Shown here: piece after piece, positions 43,649-55,100 of the stretch
How the letters are laid out: every line of letters starts with the position of its first letter
How positions within the stretch are numbered: the first letter of the stretch is position 1
Origin: Paraphoma chrysanthemicola
Lineage: Eukaryota > Ascomycota > Dothideomycetes > Pleosporales > Phaeosphaeriaceae
Direction of reading: 5' to 3'
Assembly (NCBI GenBank): GCA_020744225.1
Contig: JAGMWG010000014.1
Coordinates: forward strand, 1,224,690 to 1,288,689
DNA: 64,000 nt
Made by a program: the position numbers and the translations under genes
Notes under the pieces: model-generated
The model's database searches: none
What the model saw: the letters and a program-made list of their open reading frames with translations, nothing else
Told to the model about the DNA's origin: nothing

Positions 43649-46448
43649 TCAGGTCACTACCCAGTTCGTACTCGCCTGTGACACATCTACGTAATCAATC
43701 CCAGCATCCACCTTCCGATCGTCACTAGGTCTCTTGGCACGCATAACCGCAGAGCACAGCGACTGTACCCAGTACCTCTTTCCAGGCCCAACGGATTTGC
43801 GCCCGACCATGGCCAGAAACTCCTGGGGACTGTTGGCTTCTCCTAGCGGTCGTTGTAGGATCAAAACGTACTCGCGGTCGTATGCCCACTCGACTTCGTT
43901 CTCCGCGACGAAGACGACGTACTTGTACGAAACGATCTCGGCGGCTTGTTCGACAGCAGGAGCAACGACTGGCGCTTTCTCTACTTCTTCCACGACTTTA
44001 GACGGAGCAGACCTTCCGAATGAGCCCAGCTTTGTTTTGCTCAGACTTGATACCTTGCCAAACGATGGTGTCTTGGGCATTGCCGGTGGCCTGAACAACG
44101 CCCCAGCAACTGGCAGCGGCGAATAAGACACACCAAATCTTCGTTCCGCCATATTTACCGTCAACCCGTGCACCTTCGCGGAGAACCTGATAACATAGCC
44201 CGGGTAATCGACAGGTAGTCCAACCGTAGGCAAGAGAATCGTCTTATCGTTCATCACCACTGACATGAACCGGCGGTCGATACCCAGGCTTCGCGGTATA
44301 TACTTGTTGAGGTTTACCTTCATATTCAACGCGCTAACCTCGACGTGAATATCGTTCAGGTTCAAACTGCTGTAGTCTTCAATCCTGCTGTCTTTCTCAT
44401 CACCATCCAGATCCCCCAGTCCGGAGGCTCTGTGGCCAAGTAGAGATGCTGGAGCCCACCTGAATCCGGGAATTGTGAGGCGTTTGTAATTGTTGAATAT
44501 GATACCCTGTCTGAATCGCCCAATTTCCTCGAGAAAGGCTTTCATACGTAACTCCGCGGTGCGCTGACGACTCTTCTCCACTTCGACTGACGCATAGTTG
44601 GCCACGCTGGACCCGATCACCGATGCGACGCACAGGAGTTCGTCGTCGATATTCGTCGTTGACCGGTAGGAAAGTGACGAGGCAAGGTGCGAGTATATCA
44701 TCCACTTGTTATCCTGTGGAATTCTTCCTTCCTTGATGCCATTGACAATGCTCTTCACAGTTGTATAGTAGAAACTTGTCTTGCCGCTCGCTTGCAACGG
44801 GAATGTGATGGGAAACCCCTGGTACGCCATTTTCTTCTCATACTCTCTAGCGAGCTCATCGACGTCTGGGAGCCTCATGGGCTTATCGGCGAACTGGTAG
44901 TACACATCCTTCGCTAGAAACCCTTCTTGATGTGTCCAGAGGCGCCGCGACCAGCCTGAGGCGTAGATTCGGTAGCAGATCTCGCTTAAGGAAGCTGTGG
45001 AGGGGATGTTCATCAGCCATGGATCGATGATTAGGACGGCAACGCTTTCGCCATAAATTTCGCGCATGGATTGTATGCTTTTCTTTTTGTAGGATCGGTC
45101 TTCGGGGGAATTACCGACAATGCAGCATAGTGTGTCCATCCAGAAACCTGGGGCAGAGTGGGCATATTTTGCGGGAAGGTGGTTCGCGCAGAGGTCGTCG
45201 ACTAGGGATTGGAGTTTTGAGAGTTGGCAATATGGGAGAGAGTTGTCGAAGGGGTTGCCTTTGCCGTCTGCCCAGCTATTGGGAGAAGTTAGTCCAAGAT
45301 CTGATCTGGGGACGAGACGCGTGTGGGACTTACACGTGAGATATGGCGACGAAAGGTGGACATTTGGGACCTTCTTCGGAATAAGTGTTTTTCTCATGCT
45401 CGTATGTCACAAGCCCCTTCTTCTCGGCATCCCATCTCAGGACCGGTAAATGGCCAGCGTCAATGGTATGTTTGATCGCCTCTCTCAAGCTCTCCGGACT
45501 CTTGGAGGCAAACTCTGGAAACACGTGCCCAACAAACTTCGGCTCCGGTTCATAATCATCTTCATGACAGTCAGGGTCATGTTGAGTCTCGTAAGTCCCA
45601 TCTCCAATCTTGGCCTCACACGAATGATCTGTACAAGCGTAGTGTCCATCCAGCTCTTCCAATGTTTTCCCCGTGGCTGCGGCAATGTAGTTTTGCCCGT
45701 CGATATCGAAATCTTCCATTATCATCGCGGCATCGGACTTGCACCACTTTTTCTGTATGCGCTGATACAAGAGCCTGGAGTTTGTGACTGGCCATCTACC
45801 CACGGTATCTGGTTTGTTGTATATAGAGAACGCGGCTTTGCGGAGCGTGAACGCGACTGCGATGATAGCGGTCGTCGTTTCGTCTGAAACGGACCATAGG
45901 ACTTTTCCATACTGGTGGATAGAGCGGTGGTCTTTGCGATTTGCGCAGTGGTAGTCTACGATCTTGCCCACATGGTTGAGAAGCGTCATCGTTTTGCCAA
46001 AAACATCATCGTCTCCGGAGGTCCGATGCTTCTGTCGCCATTGCTTGATCAGCTCGGGCAGCTTAGCCGTTGTAACGAGGCGGGCTGTTTGAGGTTTATG
46101 CACCGCCGTTCTGGTGATCGGTGCAAGAAACTCGCTCGTGGAGGTGTGGATACCATTGAGAGCGAAAATTTCGACGATGAGGCCAAACACGAGCCAAGTT
46201 TGGAAGAACCACTCCACCTCCCCAGGCTCGCGTGTCCTGTCTTCCTCAGCTTCTACGACCCCTCCGAGCAGATCTTCGTTGTGCTTCGGTCTCGCCCACA
46301 CTTCGCCGTCATCCCAGCCTACTCTCTTATGGAAGTCGATGTACTCGTAGCCTTTGGTGGGTATATTTTCGTAACGTTTGGACTCAGGGCTGTCATAGGC
46401 TAGCTTCATCCATGGCTTTGCTCCTTCAGGGAGAATGAGGTGGTCCAT
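43649..46448 (-). CDS. HET-domain protein (large, C-terminal-type HET), 2 exons, 913 aa
   Basis: Exons 46448-45334 and 45275-43649 join in phase (GTAAGT..CCAATAG). The first 360 residues (MDHLILPEGAKPWMKLAYDS, YEYIDFHKRVGW, FGLIVEIFALNGIHTS) are typical of a Pezizomycotina HET subfamily with a long N-terminal region. The HET domain follows: FVAISHVWADGKGN (split by the intron), APGFWMDTLCCIVGNSP, KKKSIQSMREIYGESVAVLI and WSRRLWTHQEGFLAKD. A Pro/Ser/Lys-rich linker lies at residues about 745-800, before a short C-terminal globular part (YVVFVAENEVEWAYDREYV). Presumed role in nonself-triggered death is by family only. Confidence 0.85.
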
Positions 46449-47385
46449 GGTTTGTCGTCAATGTTGTCTTTTGCTTTCTCCGCTGATTTTATTCTTGAGC
46501 AGGAAAGGAAGATGTTTACAGGTCAGTGGAAGGACCGCGACCTAAGGGACCTCAAAGGTGCATGTTCCTAGCATATAATGCTGGGTTGGCGGGTCACGAA
46601 TGCATTCACACCAGGTTCCTTCAAGATTCAGCTCAGATGGTTCTCTTGGCATGCACGTTGCGCAGTACGTCTGTGAGCGAGGGTGTCGCAACACAAGGAT
46701 TGTTCGCCGATTAAACATGCCTAGAGATCAAGGCCAATAGATACCATGTCGGGATCGTCGGGATCGCCGAACTTGATCACAATCCCCAAAGTACCAGGGT
46801 CACCAAAGCACTTTGCGAACCCCTAACAAAGTTTATCCAACGTGAGCTCTCAGATCGTGCGATCTGGACCATGTAATTGGCCAAACTCGGTCCGGAGTAC
46901 GCGAATTGCTTTGGTGACCCTGTAGATGTAAGCAGTCATGCAACAATTTCGAGTGTGCAAACACGGCGTGGCGACATGGGATTGGTGCGGAACAAGCGGA
47001 GGCGAATATCACGAACTACCGAACTACCGGAAATCGTGATCGGCCAGCGAATCGTACCATCCGAACGCTGAGAGGCTCAGTCAATACTTTGGACAATATT
47101 CGTAGAATATATGCTATTGGCGGCCTTCGTAGTATACATGCACACAAGTTCTTCAGTCATCGAAGGTGACATGGGTAACGGCTCGCTAACCCATGCTTCT
47201 CTGTCGGGGGCTCGGTGGCTTGCTAGGACACAGCTGAGTCCTCGTATATGGAAATTTCGGCAAGCCCGCAACCCTCTTGGTGTGAGCCCAAAGTATGCAG
47301 ACGTGTTGCAAAGATCTATTGAGCGTCGGTACGCACTTTATCTTTCTCCTGGTCCATTTTCTTTCACATAAACTGTGATCGTACA
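46449..47385. other. Divergent intergenic region holding a MITE-like inverted repeat
   Basis: 937 bp between the HET gene and the membrane-protein gene. Apart from the inverted-repeat element at 46794-46922, no gene or motif is supported. Confidence 0.4.
46794..46922. mobile_element. MITE-like element with 16-bp terminal inverted repeats
   Basis: CAGGGTCACCAAAGCA at 46795-46810 is repeated in perfect reverse complement (TGCTTTGGTGACCCTG) at 46907-46922. The right end is followed by TA. On the left TA is one base away from the repeat (TA-C-CAGGGT). An internal near-palindrome (CAGATCGTGCGATCTG) lies between. Total size is about 128 bp. CAGGGT-type ends and TA flanks resemble Tc1/mariner-derived miniature elements, but no transposase is present here. 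Confidence 0.5.
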
Positions 47386-48712
47386 ATGGCGCCGTTTTAC
47401 AAGCACTTCCTCCAATCTCGAGACTTTGACCTCAATGCTCCATCCGCTGCCTTCGAATCCGTCTGGTCAAGCCCAAGCAACTATGCATTTACAATTCTCC
47501 TTCTGCTTGGAGGCGACGTGGTCTCCCGAGCCCTTGCACAACTGGCAGGAGGTCGCATCACGCCAGTAGCGTTTTCTTTTGGTATGCCGAACCTGGTCGA
47601 GGTTTTCCTCAAATCATTGTTGTTGTTAGCTAATGTACGTCAAAGGCTGGGTATCATACGCAACAACCGCCATCAATTCCGCAGTTGGGGAGAACAAGCT
47701 AATGCCACACGCCGACACACCTTGTACAGTCATCAACGCGTCAAATGGCCAGTCGCGTAGCAATGGTTCCTGGGTGCTCGGCCGCGCTATGCGAGATTTC
47801 GAGTACTGGATGGGTGCCCCAGTCAGAGCCAAAGTCGACGAGCTCAAGAGTGCGAAATGGGTGTATGACAAAGATGTAGCGAAAGAACAAGGCAAGGACC
47901 CCGAAACTGTCAAGTTCCCTGCACATGCTGGTTTGGTGGTGAGCTTTTGGTCGTTTGATCCACAGCAGAGGGATAAGTTGCAAACACCGGGAAGGGATAT
48001 ATTGTTCTGGTCTGGCATTGTGATTGCAGTTCTGCAAGTCGGTATCTCCGCCATACCATTGGGAATCTATGGGAATTGGGGTGTCCTCCTTGTAACTGCC
48101 TCCGCTATGCTCCTCTGTTTCTTGACCGGTTGTCAAGAACAATGGCGACGAGAGAAATGGGCGTGCCGGCAGATCGAGCCTGGGCAGAAGAGAACGTACA
48201 TTATGACACGGGGAAATGGAGCGCAACATGCGATTGTTGTTAGGTGTGATGGGTTTGGATTGAACTTGGAAGATCTGTGCACTGGATTTGACAACCTCGA
48301 TTCACCGGCCATCTCGTTGACCTGTAGGCTCTTCATGGTTGCGCTGGGCGTGCTGTGGGTCGTCCTGCTCATCACCAGCTCCGCCTTGACAGATCAATCA
48401 TGGTTTCTCATTGCTGTTGGAGGGATAGGCATGCTGCAGAACATTTTCGTTGCGAGTTGGAGCAGAAAGCCTGAAGCACTTGGTCTTCCTCTGACGTTCG
48501 AGACAGTTATTGGCAGTCCTAAAGTCAGTGCAGCGCTTATAGAAGCCGAAAGGACGGTTCCCAAGGTTGGCCGCGCCTTGGTGGGGACATTCTTCCCGGG
48601 CGGCCTCTTTCCTAGCGAAGAGAAGGAGCTCAGCGCTGTCGAGGTCGAGGCAAAAAAGAGAAAGCAGATATCAAAGGAGATGAAGGACAATAGCGAGGTG
48701 AAGCATAGTTAG
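47386..48712 (+). CDS. Multipass membrane protein of unknown function, 2 exons, 420 aa
   Basis: Exons 47386-47581 and 47646-48712 join in phase (GTATGC..GTCAAAG). The start MAPFYKHFLQSRDFDLNAPS is followed by a first hydrophobic segment (NYAFTILLLLGGDVVSRALA). Two paired segments follow, near residues 205-250 (FWSGIVIAVLQVGISAIPLG, VLLVTASAMLLCFLTG) and 300-345 (LFMVALGVLWVVLLITSSAL, FLIAVGGIGMLQNIFVASW). The C-terminus is charged (EVEAKKRKQISKEMKDN). This looks like a conserved fungal family without a named domain. It is the last gene with normal composition before the subtelomeric repeats. Confidence 0.75.
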
Positions 48713-48957
48713 GTATGAAGCTCGATAGGACAGCCAACCACATTCCTAATATCATTCACACTAGTAGTTCTCGTGATTACTAGTACTTTGAATAGTAAAA
48801 AGAGGCTTAAGGTTAGGAATTTTTTTTTAATTTTTTTTATATCTATAGATAGAGAATAGAATTAGAATAAGAACGCACTTACTAGCTAGAGCTAGAACCT
48901 AATAGTTATAAAGTTATACGTTATTAAAGTGTAGAGAGAAAGATTCTGCGCTAGTCC
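48713..48957. other. AT-rich transition into subtelomeric repeats
   Basis: Composition changes abruptly near 48780. T and A runs (TTTTTTTTAATTTTTTTTA at 48820-48838) and TA-rich sequence replace GC-balanced genic DNA. No gene. It marks the centromere-side edge of the RIP-type block. Confidence 0.6.
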
Positions 48958-49876
48958 TGACCGAGACGACGCGACCATTCAGGCCTGTTATGTGCCGAAA
49001 TTAGCTAGCGCCACTATCACGCTAAGCGAAAGCAGACAAAACAGCACGCGAATAGCTATATGCAAAAGGTTCGTTAATATTAGTAGGATTGCTTTAATCT
49101 GTATAAGAAAGTTGTTCGCATTAGTCGTAATAGTAGAGTTATCGCTTTATGCATCAGAATAACTAGGTAGTTGTGGCTAGGTAAGTTTCGTTGTGTTCAT
49201 AAGGGTTAGCAAAGTTCCGCTGCGAATGCAGATCACGCAGCCCATTACAACGGTTATATTTCGGCAGAGTAATAACAGAACTTACATTTAGAAAAGGGGC
49301 TTCAGCAGCTTTATTTAAAGACAGCACTTGCTCAGCATAGGCTATACACTTAATACATTACTACACAAAAGCATTAACTACAGAGAAATATAGAAGGTTA
49401 CTTTAAGGCACAGCTAGCAACCAAGATTACTACTTATTTGCAGAACTCGTTAAGGCGACAGAAGATACGTAGCAAAGTAAGTACTCTTACTGTAGATAAT
49501 GCAGAAAAGTACTTCTACTATCTTTACGAGTATACGGTGCTTGTCTGTCTAGAACACGCGACAGGCGTACAGAATCTTAACTTATATCTTTGTGACTACT
49601 ACGCTGTACTAGCTAAAGAGCAGAGAGTAATTGTTAAGTAGTATAGCTGAGCTACAATTGAAAAAGCTAATTAAGTGCGCTTACTGTTACTAATAGAGAG
49701 GCTGATTAAAGGGCTTAAAAAGCTGCTAAGTAGATATTAATGCACTAATATAGACTGTAATTATATCTTTATTAATAAAGTCGTCTTCTAGACATACTGT
49801 AAGAAAGAGCACAAGCTGCAATAGGTAGGTAATACAAGCGAGCTCTATACAGAAGTTAAGGTACAGACGTTCTTCT
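48958..49876 (+). repeat. 919-bp tandem duplication, copy 1 (TLH 5' fragment)
   Basis: Begins TGACCGAGACGACGCGACC and ends GACGTTCTTCT, where copy 2 starts at once. A residual frame (49438-49641) reads YEYTVLVCLEHATGVQNLNL. Its Cys..His pattern parallels the Cys-Lys-Gln-His finger of the TLH copies farther right (VCKQHHTGVVNLNRH). It is decayed, with many stops from C-to-T and G-to-A changes. Confidence 0.8.
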
Positions 49877-52140
49877 TGACCGAGACGACGCGACTATTTA
49901 GGCCTGTTATGTGCTGAAATTAGCTAGCGCTACTATTACGCTAAGCGAAAGCAGACAAAATAGTACGCGAATGGCTATATGCAAAAGGTTTGTTAATATT
50001 AGTAGGATTGCTTTAATCTGTATAAGAAAGTTGTTTGTATTAGTTATAATAGTGGAGTTATCGCTTTATGTATTAGAATAACTATATAGTTGTAGCTAGG
50101 TGAGTTTTGTTGTGTTTATAAGGGTTAGTAAAGTTCTGCTGTGAACGCAGATTACGTAGCTTATTATAACAGTTATATTTTAGCAGAGTAATAACGGAAC
50201 TTACATTTAGAAAAGAGGCTTTAGCAGCTTTATTTAAAGACAGCGCTTGCCTAGCGTAGGCTATACACTTAATACATCGCTACACAAAAGTATTAACTAC
50301 AGAGAAATATAGAAGGTTACTTTAAGGTATAGCTAGTAACTAAGATTACTACTCGTTCGCAGAACTCGTTAAGGCGATAGAAGATATGTAGTAAAGTAAG
50401 TACTCTTACTGTAGATAATGCAGAAAAGTACTTCTACTATCTTTACGAGTATACGGTACTTGTCTGTCTAGAACACGCGACAGGCGTACAGAATCTTAAC
50501 TTACATCTTCGCGACTACTATGCTGTACTAGCTAAAGAGCAGAGAGCAATTATTAAGTAGTATAGCTAGGCTACAATTAAAAAAGCTAATTAGGTACGCT
50601 TACTATTACTGATGGGGAGGCTAATTAAAGAGCTTAGAAAGCTGCTAAGTAGATATTAATGCACTAATGTAGACTGTAATTATATCTCTATTAACAAAGT
50701 TGTCTTCTAGATATACTGCAAGAAAGAGTATAAGCTGTAATAGGTAGGTAATATAAGTAAGCTCTATACAGAAGTTAAGGTGTAGACGTTCTTCTAGACG
50801 GGTGGGTTGCAGCGATACTTTGTAGTTAATAAAGCTAACAACGAGGATAAGCCGTCTGCTGTAGTTAAGGTGCAAGATAAGGTAGATAAGCTACTTGCTA
50901 GTTAGAGTAAGACGAAGCAGCTAGAGAAAGAAAAGGCGCAGGTTATAGACGCAGAGGCAGTAAAGATAGACAGGACTAGCTAGTTTAAGTAGACTGGGTG
51001 GCTAGAGCATCTTGCAAAACGGAACTGAATGCATCTTATATATTAGATTTGACTGCCTAGCGTACACAAAGTAAAGCTAAAGCAGGCTGCTAAGCTAATA
51101 GAGCTGCTTGTTAAAAGAAGCGTTAAGGGCTTGTTGACGCTTACACACGAGACGTGATGATAGCTGAAGAGTGTAAAATAACATGAGATTAATTAGCGGC
51201 CGATTGCTTAACTGTAAAACCTAGAGAGTTAAGCTTAGTATGCGAGCTATATAGTTAAGTTTGTCTGCTACTTTCTTCGCATTATTGCAGACGAGGAGAG
51301 CAGGATTATGCAGATGAGGGCTTGTTGAGATAATGATATTAACAGCGACAGCGTTACTACTAAGAGTAGTGAGGATAGTAATAGTACGGGTTCAATTTCT
51401 AGACGTAAGGGTAACGGTAATAGCGACAGCGAAAGCAACAGCATTAGCTGTTGCTGACGACGTTAAGGTTACGCAAAAGCGGTGGATATAATAAAGAACG
51501 CACGCGAGCTCTTCTGTTAGACTAAGGTACAGAAGCGACTAGCTATACAGCTATGAGTTGCTCTAGACGGAGAAGACACTAGTGCTTAGACAGAGGCACT
51601 GCTTGAGGCGCTAGCGTCGTTTATCTTTAAGCTTGTTGGCGATAGACTGTTTAGTAGTAGCTTAATTTACTTTCTAGCCGTGCTAGGTATTAACTCTAAG
51701 ATAGACTGCTTACGCGAGGTAAAGCACTATTCGTATATGCTTATAGGTGTAATCTACTGCGTAAGAGTGCTTAGTGTTAAGAAGCTACTTCTAGCGGCAC
51801 AGCGCGATAAGCAGACAGACGAGGACTGAGAGTAATTTCTAATTATAAGAAGGAAATTTCTAGTAGACGGTTTATACAGTCTAATAAGCGAGATTATTAA
51901 CTTACTAGCGTATAGGAAGTTTGTTGCGCTAAACGCTAGTAACTTAGGCAACGTATACTAGTTAAAAGACAAGAAGATTTTTTATCTATATAGCTAGCTA
52001 ATTGTTCTTAATTGCTTCTACAGAATAGCTTAGAAGCTAGTAGCTGAGGCAGAGTATACGCTATGGCAGGAGCTACTTTAGACTGCGAAGGCAGCTAACT
52101 AGTTTGCTATTAGACTCGAAGGGCTGGTTGACGATATTAC
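49400..52140 (+). pseudogene. Divergent telomere-linked helicase (TLH) copy, 5' part only
   Basis: Decayed reading frames match the N-terminal half of the TLH units on the right. The finger-like segment matches around 49500-49600 and again around 50450-50550. The segment from about 51490 (AACGCACGCGAGCTCTTCTG, on to CTTGCCGTG-like CTAGCCGTGCTAGG) parallels 59140-59340 (GACGCGCGGGAGCTGTTTAC). At about 52147 it is cut by the next unit, before any helicase motif. Similarity is lower than between the two later units, so it represents an older or different TLH subfamily. Confidence 0.62.
49877..50795 (+). repeat. 919-bp tandem duplication, copy 2
   Basis: Same length and order as copy 1, but with further transitions (ACCATTCAGG becomes ACTATTTAGG; CACGCTAAGC becomes TACGCTAAGC). 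Some sites differ the other way, so each copy mutated after duplication. It is continuous with the remaining TLH-like sequence on its right. Confidence 0.8.
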
Positions 52141-52146
52141 ATTCAC

Positions 52147-52174
52147 CTAACTAATATGAGGCAGGGTTTTAGGC
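52147..52174 (+). repeat. 28-bp TLH boundary motif, single copy
   Basis: The motif starts CTAACTAATATGAGG and ends GGGTTTTAGGC, and marks the left edge of the RIP-mutated TLH unit. It contains a telomere-like GGGTTTTAGG core. Doubled copies occur at 57067 and 57668. Confidence 0.75.
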
Positions 52175-55100
52175 CTAATTTTCACTAAATATCGCTTAAC
52201 GTTAGGGTTTCCTACTTTTCGCACGGCAATTCTAAGGCCTGAAACCTACTTTATTAACCCCCCGAAACCTAAGAACTTCTAACTATTATTCATTAATATT
52301 TAGTACAGATTTATCTTAAAATTATATGCACAATTAATCTCTAGAGTTGCAGCATATTAGTCTTATGTTGCGTCGTTGAAATTACTGCTGCAGACACAGA
52401 GGACGTTAGAATAGAGAACTCTGTCTAGGACAGCTAAGTAGCTGTCGCGCAAGCTAAGCAGCAAATTAATAACAGCGCACGTTGTGCAAACAACTGACAA
52501 TAGCTGCAGAAAATTACTAGAGAGAACTGCGACACTATTATCTGCTTTCTTAAAGAATTTAGCGTTCTTGTGTGCAAACAGCACCATACAAGAGTTGTTA
52601 ATCTTAACAGGCACTTACGAGAACAGCATGGAACCCCCATTGCACAGCGATGATAAGTACTAGAGCACTTTGCACAATTTTCTGTTGTTAATCTAAGTAC
52701 AGTTGAACTACTAGAGAAGCCCGCAGCGCTTATTCCTGAACTTAGGGCGCCGTTAAGCGGTATGCAGTGCAGAGCGTGCAGCTTTATTACAGTTAGCACG
52801 AGCAGCATAAAGACATACTGTAGAAAATTGCACTAACTTTCTTGAACAGGGGATAAAAGCGCATTGTATTCAACTGTGAAAGTTCAGACGTTTTTTAGCA
52901 GCAGGGGGTTGCAGAAATATTTTATTGTTAATTTAGGTGCTGAAAACAATGTTAAGAATTCTGAAAGATTAAAACTAAACTAGGTTGCTTAGCAGCAGCT
53001 TAGCAATTATCAAAAAGTGCGAAAACAGATTAACAACGATATGCAAGTAATAGAAGAGGCAGCAAAGACTGATAAAACTGGCTGGTTCACGAGAACAAAG
53101 TGGTTGCCGTTTCTAAAAGGCCGCAATCTCGCTTATCTGGGCTACGCAGCCTGCTTACCCAATCGTAACGAGGTAAAGCTACGTCTTGCTGCTAAGCTAA
53201 CAGAAAAATTAATTAAGCAGAGTGTAAGAGGGCTAGCGACACTTCTAGATAAGACACGGTAATAGCTCAAAAGTGCAAAGTAGACAGAGGTTAATGTACG
53301 TCTGTTAGCGCGAATGCAGAACTCTAAGAGTTAGGCAACGTACGCTGGCTACATAGTCTGATTTGTGTGCTTCTATCTCCGCATCATCGCTAACGAAGAG
53401 CGTTGAGTAGATGAATTTTTATTACAAGAGTCTTAGCTTGTTAACAGCAGTAATAAGAAAAGTAGCGAGGATAGCAGCACGGAGAGCGAGTGCAACGACA
53501 GTAGCAAGGATAATAACACTAAAAGCTCTGATAACGACAGTATTGCGCTGCCGCGCACACTGCGCAAGAATACGCAAGTTAACAAACTGAAAGACGCGCG
53601 AGAGCTGTTTACGTAGAAGAGTGATTAGAAGGCGCTAGCAATGCAGCTCTGGCTGACGCTAGACGACAGCGACGCGACTGCTCAGACGAGCGCTCTGCTT
53701 GACTCGCTGACTTTATTTATTCTTACGGGGTATAGTAATAACGCAATGTTGACTGGTCTAGTGTAGTATCTTGCCGTGCTAGGCATAGACACGCAGACGA
53801 ACCGCTTGCGCACGGCAAAGAATTACTCGTACATGCTAGCTAGCGTTGTGTACTGTACCTGGGTGCTAGCTGTTAAAAAGTTGCTTCTGGCAGCTAAACG
53901 TAAAGATTAGACAGAGAAATATTGCGATCAATTCTTAGATATGCGCAAGAAGTATCTAGCAGACGGCTCGTACAGTCTAATAAGTGCAATGCTTAGTCTG
54001 CTAGCATACGGCAAGCACGCAGCGATGAACGAAGAGAACGCTGGCAACACTTCTTGGTCGCCCGACAAGAAGACTTTCTATCTTAATAGTTAGCTAATTG
54101 AGGTTTAACGCTTCTGTAAGATAGTACAGAGCATGGAGGCTAAGTTAGTAGAGCGATTCTGGCAGCTGTGCTAGGTTGATAATGTTACTAACTACTTTAC
54201 AATTAATCTAGAGCAGATTACAGACGACGTTACGTTTACAACGCGGGGCAAGTCTTTTGTGACAACTGCTAGCAACGGTCTGTCTGAAGGGTTAGCTTAG
54301 ATGCTGAAGTAGGCGCGGAGTATAGAGGGCGGTATACGACTGCAGACTTCTAACGGCTGGTAGAGAAGGAAAAAGGTGCGAGAGTATCTGCGCGAGCTAA
54401 ACCGTTTCAAGGAGCTTAAGCTGTGTTGCGTGCACGTTAAATAAGGTCAGCCAGCTCGAGGGTCTGAGATTACGACGACACGGCATCGCAACGGACTACT
54501 GCAGGACTGCAATTAGTATATTATTGCTGGTATAATAGTATTAGTGGTTTGCTACTACAAGTCGCAGTCTTAGTTTGACGCGCTGAAGGTAGTGCCGCGC
54601 TTTCTGCTGCCGCGGTTGGGACAGATTATGGCGCTCTACTTGAGTTACTTGCAGCCGTTTGAAGAGTATCTTGTGGTGCAGGTCTTGGGTGGTGGGGTGC
54701 ACGACTACATCTGGGGCGACGGGTAGGGGGTATGGGGCACTGACTGACTTACAAGGGTGCTGGAGCGCGAGACAGGCAAGCGGCTTGGTGTCAAGCTATA
54801 TACGCTGGGGTACCGTCACACTGCTGTTGGTATTGGCTGGGTCAAAGTAGGCGAGTCATTTGGTCGGGGCTATCAAGATGAGGTGGGGGAGATGGATGAA
54901 GCAGAAGTGGACGAAGATTAGGAAGATCTTCTTAAGCTGCAGAACTTACGGACAACGTTAATAAGCGTAGGCAACTACAGCGTGTCGATTGACATCGTGA
55001 AGCATCTTAGCACGCGGTTGATTAATGCGTTCTAGGCACTCAGCACGGCGTGGTATTGCTTCTTAGGTGTAGATAGGCAGGCAGCTGAGTACGAAGCGCT

